Assembly: GCA_047972135.1 (NCBI GenBank) | Contig: JBKEAJ010000077.1 | Coordinates: 1 to 32,746 of the forward strand | Reading direction: 5' to 3' | From: JBKEAJ01 sp047972135 | Lineage (GTDB): Bacteria; Bacteroidota; Bacteroidia; Bacteroidales; Prolixibacteraceae | DNA length: 32,746 nt | Part shown: in pieces, positions 7,220-15,181 of the stretch | Position numbering within the stretch: position 1 is the stretch's first letter | How the letters are laid out: every line of letters starts with the position of its first letter | Position numbers and translations under genes: made by a program | Notes under the pieces: model-generated | Seen by the model: the letters and a program-made list of their open reading frames with translations, nothing else | Told to the model about the DNA's origin: nothing | Database searches by the model: none

Positions 7220-8353
7220 TCAACCTACCTCCAGCTCTGCCCTCATGCCGTTTAGGAATATTTCTATCTCTGCATTGCCGATATTCAGCGGCGGTAGCAC
7301 CCTTAGAATGTGGAGATTAGAAGAAGTTCCTGTCAGGATATTTCTATTTCTCGCCAGAGCCTTTCTGAATAGGGCTATCGGCTCGTTCATTTCCACTCCT
7401 ATCATCAGTCCTCGTCCGAACACTCTTTTCACACCTTTCAGTTTTCTCAGTTCATCAATCAATATTTGCCCTTTTTCTTTTGCATTTTTCAGGAGCTGTT
7501 CTTCTTCCATTACTTCCAGTACGGCAAGAGAAGCCGCACAAGCAAGGTGATTACCACCAAAGGTTGTTCCCAGCATTCCGAATTTAGCATCGAATTTTGG
7601 CGACACTAGTACACCGCCTACGGGGAATCCGTTACCCATACCCTTTGCAGTTGTTACTATGTCGGGTTTTATTCCCGATTGCTGATAGGCAAAAAAGTCG
7701 CCCGTCCGACCATAACCACTTTGCACCTCGTCGAGTACAAAAATTGTATTCGTTTCAAAGCAGGCTTTTTCCAGTTCCACAAGAAACTCTTTTGCAGGTT
7801 CACGTACTCCTGCAATGCCTTGTATTCCTTCGACTATCACGGCTGTATATTCCATTGATTTAAGCTCGGCTTTTGCAATTCCTGCATTGTCTAAAGGTAG
7901 GAATGTTACATCGTGCGAGCTGTTGTAGGGCGATACAATCTTAGGATTATCGGTAGCAGCAACGGCTCCGCTAGTTCTGCCATGAAAGCCTCTACTGAAA
8001 GCTATTACTTTCTTACGTTTATTATAGAATGATGCAAGTTTGAGGGCATTTTCGTTTGCTTCAGCTCCCGAGTTACAAAGGAATAAGTCGTATTCTCCCA
8101 GTCCCGACATTGCTCCCAACTTGTGTGCAAGCTCAATCTGCAAAGGATTGTGTACGGAATTTGAATAATACCCGATTTTTGACAATTGTTCTGAGATTCT
8201 CTTTATGTAATGAGGGTGCGAATGTCCGATAGATATAACAGCATGTCCGCCGTAAAAATCTAAGTAGCGTTCTCCATTATTGTCAAAAACGTACACTCCT
8301 TCTCCCCTTTCGAGGGTGATGTCCATAAGTGGGTAAACTTCAAAAGGTTTCAT
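7220..8353 (-). CDS. argD: Acetyl(succinyl)ornithine aminotransferase
   Basis: PLP-dependent class III aminotransferase converting N-acyl-glutamate semialdehyde to N-acylornithine with glutamate as donor. 377 residues. Visible motifs: NSGAEANE (94-101), FHGRTSGA, LDEVQSGYGRTGDFF (208-221, with the PLP-ring Asp), and the Schiff-base lysine K237 in TTAKGMGNGFPVGG. It is the last gene of the argR-GNAT-argG-argC-argD set. An 80-bp gap filled with heptamer repeats separates it from argC. Because the carbamoyltransferase here looks succinyl-specific, the likely substrate is the N-succinyl form. Its 3' end is duplicated at 6305-6357. Confidence 0.95.
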   Translation of the reverse strand: MKPFEVYPLMDITLERGEGVYVFDNNGERYLDFYGGHAVISIGHSHPHYIKRISEQLSKIGYYSNSVHNPLQIELAHKLGAMSGLGEYDLFLCNSGAEANENALKLASFYNKRKKVIAFSRGFHGRTSGAVAATDNPKIVSPYNSSHDVTFLPLDNAGIAKAELKSMEYTAVIVEGIQGIAGVREPAKEFLVELEKACFETNTIFVLDEVQSGYGRTGDFFAYQQSGIKPDIVTTAKGMGNGFPVGGVLVSPKFDAKFGMLGTTFGGNHLACAASLAVLEVMEEEQLLKNAKEKGQILIDELRKLKGVKRVFGRGLMIGVEMNEPIALFRKALARNRNILTGTSSNLHILRVLPPLNIGNAEIEIFLNGMRAELEVG

Positions 8354-8357
8354 ATAA

Positions 8358-8403
8358 TATTGCTTTACGCTATACGTCTTAGGTTTTACGCTTTAGCCCA
8401 ATA
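8358..8403. repeat. GC-phased heptamer run between argD and argC
   Basis: Reads GCTTTAC GCTATAC GTCTTAG GTTTTAC GCTTTAG with a strict 7-bp period, the same family as the runs flanking the REP-like element elsewhere. No palindromic core accompanies it here. Confidence 0.7.
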
Positions 8404-8431
8404 GTATAGTCATTATTTACTCTGTTTATGC

Positions 8432-9397
8432 TTAAAATCCACAGGGTTTCAATCTCAATCCTGTACTTTCGTCTATGCCAAACATCAAGTTCATATTCTG
8501 TACTGCTTGTCCCGATGCCCCTTTCAGCAGATTGTCTATAAAGCTGATTATATGCAACTTAGAGCCATACTTCTTGACATAAACCACGCCCTTATTTGTA
8601 TTCACCACCTGTTTCAAATCAGGGTTGGCGGTCGATACGTGCGTAAACGGATGGTCTGCATAATAATCTTCAAAGAGCTTTAGGGCATAATCCTCATCCT
8701 TGTCAAAATCCACATATACCGAAGCCATAATACCACGTGTATGGCAACCACGTATAGGCACAAAGTTAATATTTTTATCAAAACTACCTTGCAAATGCTT
8801 CACACACTCTCCTATTTCTGCCAAATGCTGATGTTCAAAGGCTTTGTACGTCGACAAATTGGAGCTGCGCCAACTAAAATGTGTTGGTGTAGTAGGCTTC
8901 TGTCCTGCTCCTGTTGAGCCTGTAATGGCTGTTACGTGTATTTCTGATTTCAGTTCACCTGCCGCCGCAAGAGGAAGTAATGCCAATTCGATAGACGTGG
9001 CAAAGCATCCAGGATTGGCAATATAATTTGCTTGCTTTATATCCTTACGGTTCAGCTCGCAAAGTCCGTAGACAAACTTGTTGCCTTCTGCTTTCAGTCG
9101 GAAATCAGCACTTAGGTCTATAACTTTAAGCTTCGCAGGCAGTTTGTTGTCGTTCATAAACTCCACCGACTTGCCATGTCCGGAGCAAAGAAACAAAACA
9201 TCGACTGCCGAAAACTCAAAATCTCCAAATACTATATCGCATTCACCAATCAAATCGCCATGCACACTGCTCACTGGCTTTCCATCGTTGCTAGAGCTAT
9301 TTACTCCGACAATTTTGGTTTCAGGGTGATTTATCAGTATCCGCAAAAGCTCGCCTGCCGTATATCCAGCTCCGCCAATAATTCCAACTTTTATCAT
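8432..9397 (-). CDS. argC: N-acetyl(succinyl)-gamma-glutamyl-phosphate reductase
   Basis: NADPH-dependent reduction of N-acyl-glutamyl phosphate to the semialdehyde. 321 residues. The Rossmann start VGIIGGAGYTAGELLRIL binds NADP; the active-site cysteine is C131 in NPGCFATS; GSTGAGQKPT and PIRGCHTRG follow, the latter with the catalytic-region His. The start overlaps the argG stop by 4 bp (ATGA). Short-form ArgC, typical for the phylum. Confidence 0.96.
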   Translation of the reverse strand: MIKVGIIGGAGYTAGELLRILINHPETKIVGVNSSSNDGKPVSSVHGDLIGECDIVFGDFEFSAVDVLFLCSGHGKSVEFMNDNKLPAKLKVIDLSADFRLKAEGNKFVYGLCELNRKDIKQANYIANPGCFATSIELALLPLAAAGELKSEIHVTAITGSTGAGQKPTTPTHFSWRSSNLSTYKAFEHQHLAEIGECVKHLQGSFDKNINFVPIRGCHTRGIMASVYVDFDKDEDYALKLFEDYYADHPFTHVSTANPDLKQVVNTNKGVVYVKKYGSKLHIISFIDNLLKGASGQAVQNMNLMFGIDESTGLRLKPCGF

Positions 9398-10586
9398 GCT
9401 TGTTTGTTTATGCTGTGGTATATTTTCAATGGATTACCCAATATTTTTATAAAGCCTTTTGCATCGTCGGATGTCCACGCATTGTGCATTTCGCCATATT
9501 CACCAAAATTCGATTTCATTAAATCATGGGGAGAATCTACCCCTATCATTTCAAAGTGGTAGGGCTTTAACTTAACAATCACCTCGCCCGTAACGGTACT
9601 CTGCGATGATGCAAGAAACTTTTCAACATCTCGCATTACAGGCTCAAGATACTGCGACTCATGCAGAAACATACCGTACCAATTGCCCAGTTGCTCTTTC
9701 CAGTACTGCTGCCACTTGGAAAGGGTGTGTTTTTCTAACATTTGGTGCGCTTTGATTATCACCATCGGAGCAGCAGCCTCAAAGCCTACTCGTCCTTTTA
9801 TGCCTATAATAGTGTCGCCAATATGCATATCACGACCAACAGCATATTGCGAAGCAATAGCTTCTATCTCTCTGATAGCCTCGACTTTATCGCTATACTC
9901 TTTGCCGTTCACACTACAAATCTCTCCTTTGTTGAAGCCAATTTTCAACTCCTGCTCACCATCTTTTTTTAGCTGACTTGGATATGCCTTTTCGGGCAGA
10001 CCTTTATCGGAAGTAAGAGTCTCCTTCCCTCCGATACTTGTTCCCCACAGCCCTTTATTGATGGAGTATTCCATTTTCACCCAATCGTCCTCAATACCAT
10101 GCTTTTTCAGAAAATCTATTTCATACTGACGGCTCAATTTCATGTCTCTAGTGGGAGTGATAATCTCAATTTCGGGAGCTAATATATTGAAAGTCATGTC
10201 GAAGCGCACTTGGTCATTTCCTGCGCCTGTACTGCCGTGAGCAAGATACTTTGCATCTATCTTCTTTGCGTACTCTATTGTTGCAATCGCTTGGAAAATT
10301 CTTTCGGAGCTTACCGATATAGGGTAAGTATTATTTCTGAGGACATTACCGAAGACCATATATTTAATACATTTCTCGTAATACTCCTGAGTTACATCAA
10401 GTGTTACATGCTCTTTCACGCCCAACTTGTACGCTTTGTCGGCGATGTTTTTCAGTTCCTCGTCGGAGAAACCGCCGGTGTTTGCAATGGCTGTATACAC
10501 CTCATAACCACACTCTTCCGAAAGATACTTGGCGCAGTACGAAGTATCCAGTCCACCACTAAATGCTAAAACTAGTTTCTTGCTCA
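9394..10586 (-). CDS. argG: Argininosuccinate synthase
   Basis: Joins citrulline and aspartate using ATP. The N-type PP-loop AFSGGLDTS is at residues 8-16 from the chosen ATG; GSTGAGNDQVRFD and the tetramer-forming C-terminal half follow. I start at MSKKLVLAFSGG (10586; the ATG at 10589 is equally possible). The open frame runs further upstream, but those codons lie inside the end of the GNAT gene. 397 residues, normal. It overlaps the GNAT gene by about 28 bp and argC by 4 bp, so this is one transcription unit. Confidence 0.95.
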
Positions 10587-11149
10587 TCATATTTATTTTT
10601 ATTGTTGTCATTACTATGTTCGGCAGGGTCGAAAAGCATGCCCGTACAGAGGCATTTTGTATAATCGGTGCGTTGCAGTATGTCGTAGTTGACACAGCTT
10701 TGGCAGCCCTTCCAGAATTTCTCGTCGTCTGTCAGCTCCGAAAAGGTAACAGGACGATAGCCCAACATATGGTTAATCTTCATCACAGCCAAGCCCGTTG
10801 TCAGTCCGAATATCTTGGCATTTGGATATTTTTTTCTCGACAGCTCAAAGGCTGCCTTTTTAATCCGCTTCGCAACTCCCGAGCCTCTATATTCACGCAC
10901 TACAATCAGCCCCGAATTGGCAACATATCCATCGTTAGCCCAACTCTCAATATAGCAAAAGCCTACAAATGTATCACCATCAAGAGCAAGAACAGCCTTG
11001 CCTTCATCTATTTTTTGTATTATGTACTCATTAGTACGTCGTGCAATGCCTGTTCCTCTTTCCTTCGATGCTCTGTCAATTGCTTCATTAATGTCTTCAG
11101 CGTATTTATAATGCTCCGCCGATGCTATTACAATCTTTATATTATTCAT
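10559..11149 (-). CDS. GNAT acyltransferase of the arginine operon, with C-terminal Cys cluster
   Basis: 196 residues with a GNAT fold: beta-hairpin LALDGDTFVGFCYIES, core strand YVANSGLIVVREYRGSG (acyl-CoA pyrophosphate loop REYRGSGVAKRI at 85-96), and NHMLGYRPV in the last helix-strand. The C-terminal tail carries four cysteines, C149-x2-C152 and C166-x-C168, in KGCQSC..KCLCTGM, which could bind a metal. It lies between argR (14-bp gap) and argG (28-bp overlap). By position it could supply the first step, acylation of glutamate by acetyl- or succinyl-CoA, a role otherwise missing in the window. That is inference; the fold and context are seen. Confidence 0.8.
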   Translation of the reverse strand: MNNIKIVIASAEHYKYAEDINEAIDRASKERGTGIARRTNEYIIQKIDEGKAVLALDGDTFVGFCYIESWANDGYVANSGLIVVREYRGSGVAKRIKKAAFELSRKKYPNAKIFGLTTGLAVMKINHMLGYRPVTFSELTDDEKFWKGCQSCVNYDILQRTDYTKCLCTGMLFDPAEHSNDNNKNKYDEQETSFSI

Positions 11150-11163
11150 TTTTTCAGAAAAAC

Positions 11164-11622
11164 TTACAAATCAATTTTAGCCCACACCTTTTGCAATAAA
11201 TCTTCCATTTTTGTCTCCACCCCTTCCCCGAGTATTATAAGAATAGTGTCATCACCTGCAATAGTTCCCAGTATTTCATCGAGTTCAGCACTGTCAATAT
11301 CGCTTGCCAAACCATTGGCATATCCGGGATTGGTCTTCACCACAGCAAGGTTTCCCGAGCGTTTTATAGATTGTACAAGACTTTCGATGTAGGAAGAGCC
11401 ACCTGAAGAGTCGGTATCTGCAATTTTCGGTAATATATATTTGTATCCCGAGTCGGCATCTGCAATTTTGGCAACCTGCATTTCCTTCATATCTCGCGAC
11501 AAGGTAGAGCGGTTCACCTCTACTCCCATTGAAGTAAGAAGAGCCTGCAACTCATCCTGACTGCCAATCGAGCGGTTTTCGATGAGCTTCCTGACTATAT
11601 TTTGACGTTCTATTTTCTTCAC
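11164..11622 (-). CDS. argR: Arginine repressor ArgR
   Basis: 152 residues. The N-terminal winged helix (IVRKLIENRSIGSQDELQAL, then VNRSTLSRDMKEMQVAK as recognition helix) binds DNA. The C-terminal hexamerisation/arginine domain shows the hallmark GTIAGDDTILII. It heads the minus-strand arginine operon and diverges from argF'-argB. A perfect 17-bp palindrome overlaps its -33 box (11665-11681), so autoregulation and co-control of both divergent units by arginine are likely. Confidence 0.95.
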   Translation of the reverse strand: MKKIERQNIVRKLIENRSIGSQDELQALLTSMGVEVNRSTLSRDMKEMQVAKIADADSGYKYILPKIADTDSSGGSSYIESLVQSIKRSGNLAVVKTNPGYANGLASDIDSAELDEILGTIAGDDTILIILGEGVETKMEDLLQKVWAKIDL

Positions 11623-11647
11623 TGTGTATTATATTAAAAACAGACTG

Positions 11648-11679
11648 CAAATATGTGCATTTTTTATTTGTCGAACAAA
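11648..11679 (-). promoter_or_regulatory. Promoter of the argR operon
   Basis: Minus strand: TTTG (11676-11679), 20 bp, CATATTTG (11648-11655; 7 of 8 match to TAnnTTTG), about 25 bp before the argR ATG. Confidence 0.6.
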
Positions 11680-11681
11680 TA
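11665..11681. promoter_or_regulatory. Candidate ArgR operator (17-bp palindrome)
   Basis: TATTTGT-CGA-ACAAATA is a perfect inverted repeat covering the argR -33 box. A related half-site (ATTTGTGCAATAAA) follows at 11681-11694, just before the -33 box of argF'. A second dyad TGCAAT-AA-ATTGCA lies at 11730-11743. The position fits an arginine operator; its identity is inferred. Confidence 0.5.
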
Positions 11682-11695
11682 TTTGTGCAATAAAG

Positions 11696-11727
11696 TTTGT
11701 GTATTTTCCAAATAAGCCCTATCTTCG
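11696..11727 (+). promoter_or_regulatory. Promoter of argF'-argB
   Basis: TTTG (11696-11699), 20 bp, TATCTTCG (11720-11727; 7 of 8 match), 19 bp before the ATG. Confidence 0.6.
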
Positions 11728-11746
11728 CTGCAATAAATTGCACAAA

Positions 11747-12712
11747 ATGAAAAAATTCACATCCGTAAACGACGTTCAAGACATAAAAGTCCTTGTAAAA
11801 AGAGCATTTGAAATTAAGAAAAGCCCAAGCGCAAACTGCGAGTTAGGCAAAAACAAGACTATGTTGCTGATATTCTTCAACAACAGTCTGCGTACACGCC
11901 TCAGCACCCAGAAAGCCGCTTTGAATTTAGGTATGAACGTCATTGTCTTCGACATCAACGAAGGGGGCTGGAAACTAGAAACCGAAATGGGCGTGATAAT
12001 GGACGGCGACAAGCCCGAACACATCCGCGAGGCAGTCCCCGTAATCGGTTCATTCTGCGATATAATCGGAGTACGCTCCTTTGCATCACTCAGCGACAAA
12101 GAAAAAGACTACAACGAGGTGATACTCAGTCAGTTTGTAAAATACTCCGGAGTCCCTGTTGTAAGTCTTGAATCGGCAACGCTTCATCCACTTCAATCTT
12201 TTGCAGATATAATTACAATAGAGGAGTATAAAAAGATAGAGAAACCAAAGATTGTAATGTCGTGGGCACCGCATCCCCGAGCACTTCCGCAGGCAGTCCC
12301 CAACTCCTTTGCCGAATGGGTGTTGGCAGCAGGTTACGAGCTAACAATTACACATCCTGAGGGCTATGAGTTGAACGAGAAATACACGAAAGGGGCAAAA
12401 ATCGAACACGACCAACTGAAAGCCTTTGAGGGTGCCGATTTTGTATATGCCAAAAATTGGTCTTCCTACGATAAATATGGCGAGATACTCAGTACTGATA
12501 AATCATGGACAATATCCGACAAGCAAATGAGCAAAACCAATGATGCTAAATTCATGCACTGCCTGCCTGTGAGAAGAAATATGATAGTGAGCGACAGTGT
12601 TATCGACAGCACAAACTCTTTGGTAATCCCCGAAGCAGCAAACCGCCTATACTCGGCGCAAACAGTGATAGAGACGATATTAATTCAGCCCGTGGCATCG
12701 CCTCGGGGATAG
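11747..12712 (+). CDS. argF': N-succinylornithine carbamoyltransferase
   Basis: Transfers carbamoyl phosphate to N-acylated ornithine. The start is ATG 11747 (MKKFTSVNDVQD); the frame is open upstream, but those codons cover the promoter. Carbamoyl-phosphate motif: residues 45-56 (NNSLRTRLSTQK) in place of the STRTR of OTCases. Then W75 and P90 in DGDKPEHIREA, and later HPLQ and MHCLPVRRN. Pro at 90 is what separates the Bacteroides fragilis succinylornithine enzyme from acetylornithine enzymes, which carry Glu there, so the N-succinyl substrate is predicted. The last residues (after TVIETIL) and the stop codon come from an interspersed repeat at 12679-12717, so the native C-terminus was replaced. 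Confidence 0.93.
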   Translation: MKKFTSVNDVQDIKVLVKRAFEIKKSPSANCELGKNKTMLLIFFNNSLRTRLSTQKAALNLGMNVIVFDINEGGWKLETEMGVIMDGDKPEHIREAVPVIGSFCDIIGVRSFASLSDKEKDYNEVILSQFVKYSGVPVVSLESATLHPLQSFADIITIEEYKKIEKPKIVMSWAPHPRALPQAVPNSFAEWVLAAGYELTITHPEGYELNEKYTKGAKIEHDQLKAFEGADFVYAKNWSSYDKYGEILSTDKSWTISDKQMSKTNDAKFMHCLPVRRNMIVSDSVIDSTNSLVIPEAANRLYSAQTVIETILIQPVASPRG

Positions 12713-12754
12713 AGATAGCAAAAGCATAAAGCCTATAGCTTACAGCTTATTGCA
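12679..12754 (+). repeat. Hairpin repeat module and heptamer run between argF' and argB
   Basis: 12679-12717 matches 13772-13810 with about four differences (ATTAATTCAGCCC.. GGGGATAGAGATA). 12718-12750 is a GC-phased heptamer run: GCAAAA GCATAAA GCCTATA GCTTACA GCTTATT GC. The first part encodes the argF' tail. Confidence 0.8.
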
Positions 12755-12776
12755 AAAAAATACAAAGTCTTAAAAT

Positions 12777-13544
12777 ATGGACGAATTAAAGATTATAAAA
12801 GTTGGCGGCAAGATTGTGGAAGAAGCCGATAGTTTGAGAGAGCTTTTGGACAATTTCGTTCAGTTGAAAGGCAAAAAAATTCTTGTCCACGGTGGCGGCA
12901 GGGCAGCAACAGCAATGTCAGAGCAACTTGGCATAGAAACTAAGATGATTGATGGACGACGAATTACCGATGCTGCCACGCTAGACGTGGTAACAATGGT
13001 GTATGGCGGAAAAGTCAACAAAAAGATTGTAACAGAACTACAAAATCGGAAGGTCAATGCCATCGGTCTTACGGGAGCAGACATGAACTGCGTAAACTCG
13101 GCTAAACGAGCGGTGAAAGCCATAGACTACGGATATGTGGGAGACATTAAGAGCATAAATACAACGTCATTTAAAACCTTGCTAAACAGCGACATAGTAC
13201 CCGTCATGGCTCCCCTCAGCTACGACCACAAACTAGGTTCATTGCTGAATACCAATGCCGACACGATGGCATCGGAAATAGCCATCGCCCTATCGTCCGA
13301 CTACCGGGTGTCGCTGATATACTGCTTTGAGAAGGACGGCGTACTACTCGACCACAAGGACAGCAGCAGTGTAATTCGCAAGCTGTCAAAAGACTACTAC
13401 GCAGAATTAAAGCAAAAGAAGATAATTATAGACGGCATGATACCCAAACTCGACAATGCTTTCAATGCCAAAGCAGGGGGTGTCAACAGCATACAAATCA
13501 CCAATCACAAAAATCTCGCAGCAGATTTTGGTACGGTGATATAG
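12777..13544 (+). CDS. argB: Acetyl(succinyl)glutamate kinase
   Basis: Phosphorylates N-acylglutamate. 255 residues of the amino-acid kinase fold: KVGGKIVEE at residues 8-16, the glycine loop VHGGGRAAT, DGRRITDAATLDVV (acylglutamate-binding Arg and helix), NTNADTMASEIA (substrate Asn-Asp), and DGMIPKLDNAFNAKAGGV near the C-terminus for ATP. It is the second gene of the plus-strand unit after argF', 64 bp apart with repeats between. Whether it takes acetyl- or succinylglutamate cannot be read from the sequence; pairing with argF' suggests succinyl. Confidence 0.95.
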   Translation: MDELKIIKVGGKIVEEADSLRELLDNFVQLKGKKILVHGGGRAATAMSEQLGIETKMIDGRRITDAATLDVVTMVYGGKVNKKIVTELQNRKVNAIGLTGADMNCVNSAKRAVKAIDYGYVGDIKSINTTSFKTLLNSDIVPVMAPLSYDHKLGSLLNTNADTMASEIAIALSSDYRVSLIYCFEKDGVLLDHKDSSSVIRKLSKDYYAELKQKKIIIDGMIPKLDNAFNAKAGGVNSIQITNHKNLAADFGTVI

Positions 13545-13925
13545 ATGCAGGTTGAATTGTTTAAAAATGCTGTAGGCAGTAGGCTTTAAGCAATTTAATG
13601 GTAAATTGTTAATGATTAATTGTAAATGATGCCGCCAAACAAATGAACGTCATTGCGAGGAGCTGGCGACGTGGCAATCTCTACCTATAAAGAACAGATT
13701 GCCACGCTGACGCTCGCAATGACGGGAAATGTAGATATTACGATGTGGGCTGTTTATGGCTGCAAGCCATAATTAATTCAGCCCATGGCAACGCCATGGG
13801 GATAGAGATAACAGTAGAATATGCGCCCTGAAAGGGCAGGTTATAAAAAAACAACAAAAGCATAAAGCCTATAGCCTAAAAAAGGTTTAAAGTTTAGGGA
13901 TCTAGTCCCGAATCTTCGTAGCAAG
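13545..13925. repeat. Patchwork of interspersed repeats after argB
   Basis: No gene in 13545-13995. In order: a GATATAGAT-CAGGTTGAATTG box at about 13538-13560 (again near 25716); heptamers at 13570-13592; an intact 77-bp REP-like element at 13648-13724 (CGTCATTGCGAG..CTCGCAATGACG); hairpin TTATGGCT-GCA-AGCCATAA at 13754-13772; hairpin CCCATGGC-AAC-GCCATGGG at 13782-13800; a GCCCTGAAAGGGC hairpin near 13824-13838; heptamers from 13858; and a GGGATCTAGTCCC module near 13898-13910, followed by CTTCGTAGCAAGGAG. Confidence 0.85.
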
Positions 13926-13995
13926 GAGAGTTTCTAAGAACAACTCTTTTGGCTGAATAGTTACAGAAATGGTTCTTTTCCAAAAGCATTCAGGC

Positions 13996-14559
13996 TTAAT
14001 ATCGTATTGCTTGTATAGTTTTCAGGGAATCAGCGGTTTGCTCTTGCGCCGACAAGCTGATACCATCTCTGTAGATGTCGACAATTTCTATTTGGAAATA
14101 AAGAGAAGAGTAAGGAGCTAAGTAAATAGAGCCGGTGCTACCATATCCCAAGTCAGAAGTAAACATAAAATGCCCGTACGAATGTAATTTTGACAAGGCT
14201 ATGGAGTAATTGAAACCTTTGATAAAGCTATTATCATCACGTCCTGGGTAGACAAAATTCAGGGTTTCGTTGACCTTTTCGTCGATTCTATTTGCACTTG
14301 AAATATCGGTCAGCACATAACGGACAAGTAGTGAATCGCCAACCATTACCGGATAATTTAGATTACCGACAGTATCAAAACAGTAAAAAACTCCGTCGGG
14401 AGATTGAGTTAGGCTTACGCCTTTGTCTTTTTCAAATTTCGATATAAAGTCATTAAACTCCTCTCCTTCCTGTGATGAGCTTCTTACATTATCATCATCG
14501 AGGCAAGAATACAAAGTTGAAGAAATCAACAAAACAATAAATAATAGGTACTTCATCAC
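13996..14559 (-). CDS. FKBP-type peptidyl-prolyl isomerase-like lipoprotein
   Basis: 187 residues. A hydrophobic signal ends in a lipobox (LYSC, Cys at about 19) and LDDDN follows directly, an acidic patch like the surface-export signal of Bacteroidetes lipoproteins. The C-terminal half has the FKBP core: VGDSLLVRYVLTDI, then FIKGFNYSIALSKL, and GYGSTGSIYLAPYSSLYFQIEIVDI. Several catalytic aromatic positions differ from FKBP12, so it may fold or bind without strong isomerase activity (compare GldI-like proteins). MM at the start leaves 14559 or 14556 open. It is last in the minus-strand run, 25 bp after acpH. Confidence 0.78.
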   Translation of the reverse strand: MMKYLLFIVLLISSTLYSCLDDDNVRSSSQEGEEFNDFISKFEKDKGVSLTQSPDGVFYCFDTVGNLNYPVMVGDSLLVRYVLTDISSANRIDEKVNETLNFVYPGRDDNSFIKGFNYSIALSKLHSYGHFMFTSDLGYGSTGSIYLAPYSSLYFQIEIVDIYRDGISLSAQEQTADSLKTIQAIRY

Positions 14560-14584
14560 CTTTTCATAATTTTAGCTTGCAAAG

Positions 14585-15181
14585 TTACAGATATTTTTCG
14601 GGATTATCGATTACTTTATCTGTATATATCTGTGCTTCTTTCATATAACTAAAGAATTGCTGTTCTAATGTCTGTAGATTTGCTTCAATAATTTGAATTG
14701 CAAAATGCGCTTCGGAGGGAAGTGATGTATGTTTTCCCATGTTGACAAGCACCTTTTCTATACCTTTTATTTCTGCATAATCCACTAGTTGTTTTCGGCT
14801 GATAAATGCCGGCAGCCATATTTTCATTCTGTTGGGGATGTGTATGAAGTTCGACAAGAGGATTTTATGGATTTTGTGTGTATATTCTCGTAAAGAGATT
14901 TCACTAAATCTGTCCCAATGCTTTGCCAAGAAATGGTCGTAAACAATATCTATAACTACCTTTTTATATCGACGATATTTCTCGGCAAACAGACTGCCCG
15001 ACTCCTTCGCTATCGTGTTATTATCTATAAATGAGTCTATTAGGCGATGTAGTAAAATGCCATCCCTTATGTCTTTGGAGTACTTGTTGTAGTCTCTGCC
15101 TTTTACGTAATCGGCAATAAAACTCCCAACTATCTTCTTGTGATTATCGCCTGCAAAATATGTGTGTGCAAGAAAGTTCAT
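14585..15181 (-). CDS. acpH: Acyl carrier protein phosphodiesterase (DUF479)
   Basis: Removes the phosphopantetheine arm from ACP. 198 residues, the usual length. The family start NFLAHTYFAGDNHKKIVGSF, FIADYVKG, the metal-site HRLIDSFID, and DIVYDHFLAKHWDRF with the second Asp-His pair are all present. The start overlaps the folB stop by 4 bp, so translation is coupled. The enzyme belongs to the HD-like fold; the role is assigned from the family. Confidence 0.88.
   Translation of the reverse strand: MNFLAHTYFAGDNHKKIVGSFIADYVKGRDYNKYSKDIRDGILLHRLIDSFIDNNTIAKESGSLFAEKYRRYKKVVIDIVYDHFLAKHWDRFSEISLREYTHKIHKILLSNFIHIPNRMKIWLPAFISRKQLVDYAEIKGIEKVLVNMGKHTSLPSEAHFAIQIIEANLQTLEQQFFSYMKEAQIYTDKVIDNPEKYL

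Noticed and set aside
10529..11392. 287-codon plus-strand frame opposite the GNAT and argR
   Set aside because: The minus-strand GNAT and ArgR have clear family motifs; this frame has none and is low-complexity.
11624..11746. Longer N-terminus of the carbamoyltransferase
   Set aside because: These codons cover both divergent promoters and the palindrome; family members begin near MKKFTSV.
13545..13995. CRISPR array
   Set aside because: The repeats are of several families with irregular spacing and are dispersed through the whole window; there are no uniform repeat-spacer units and no cas genes.
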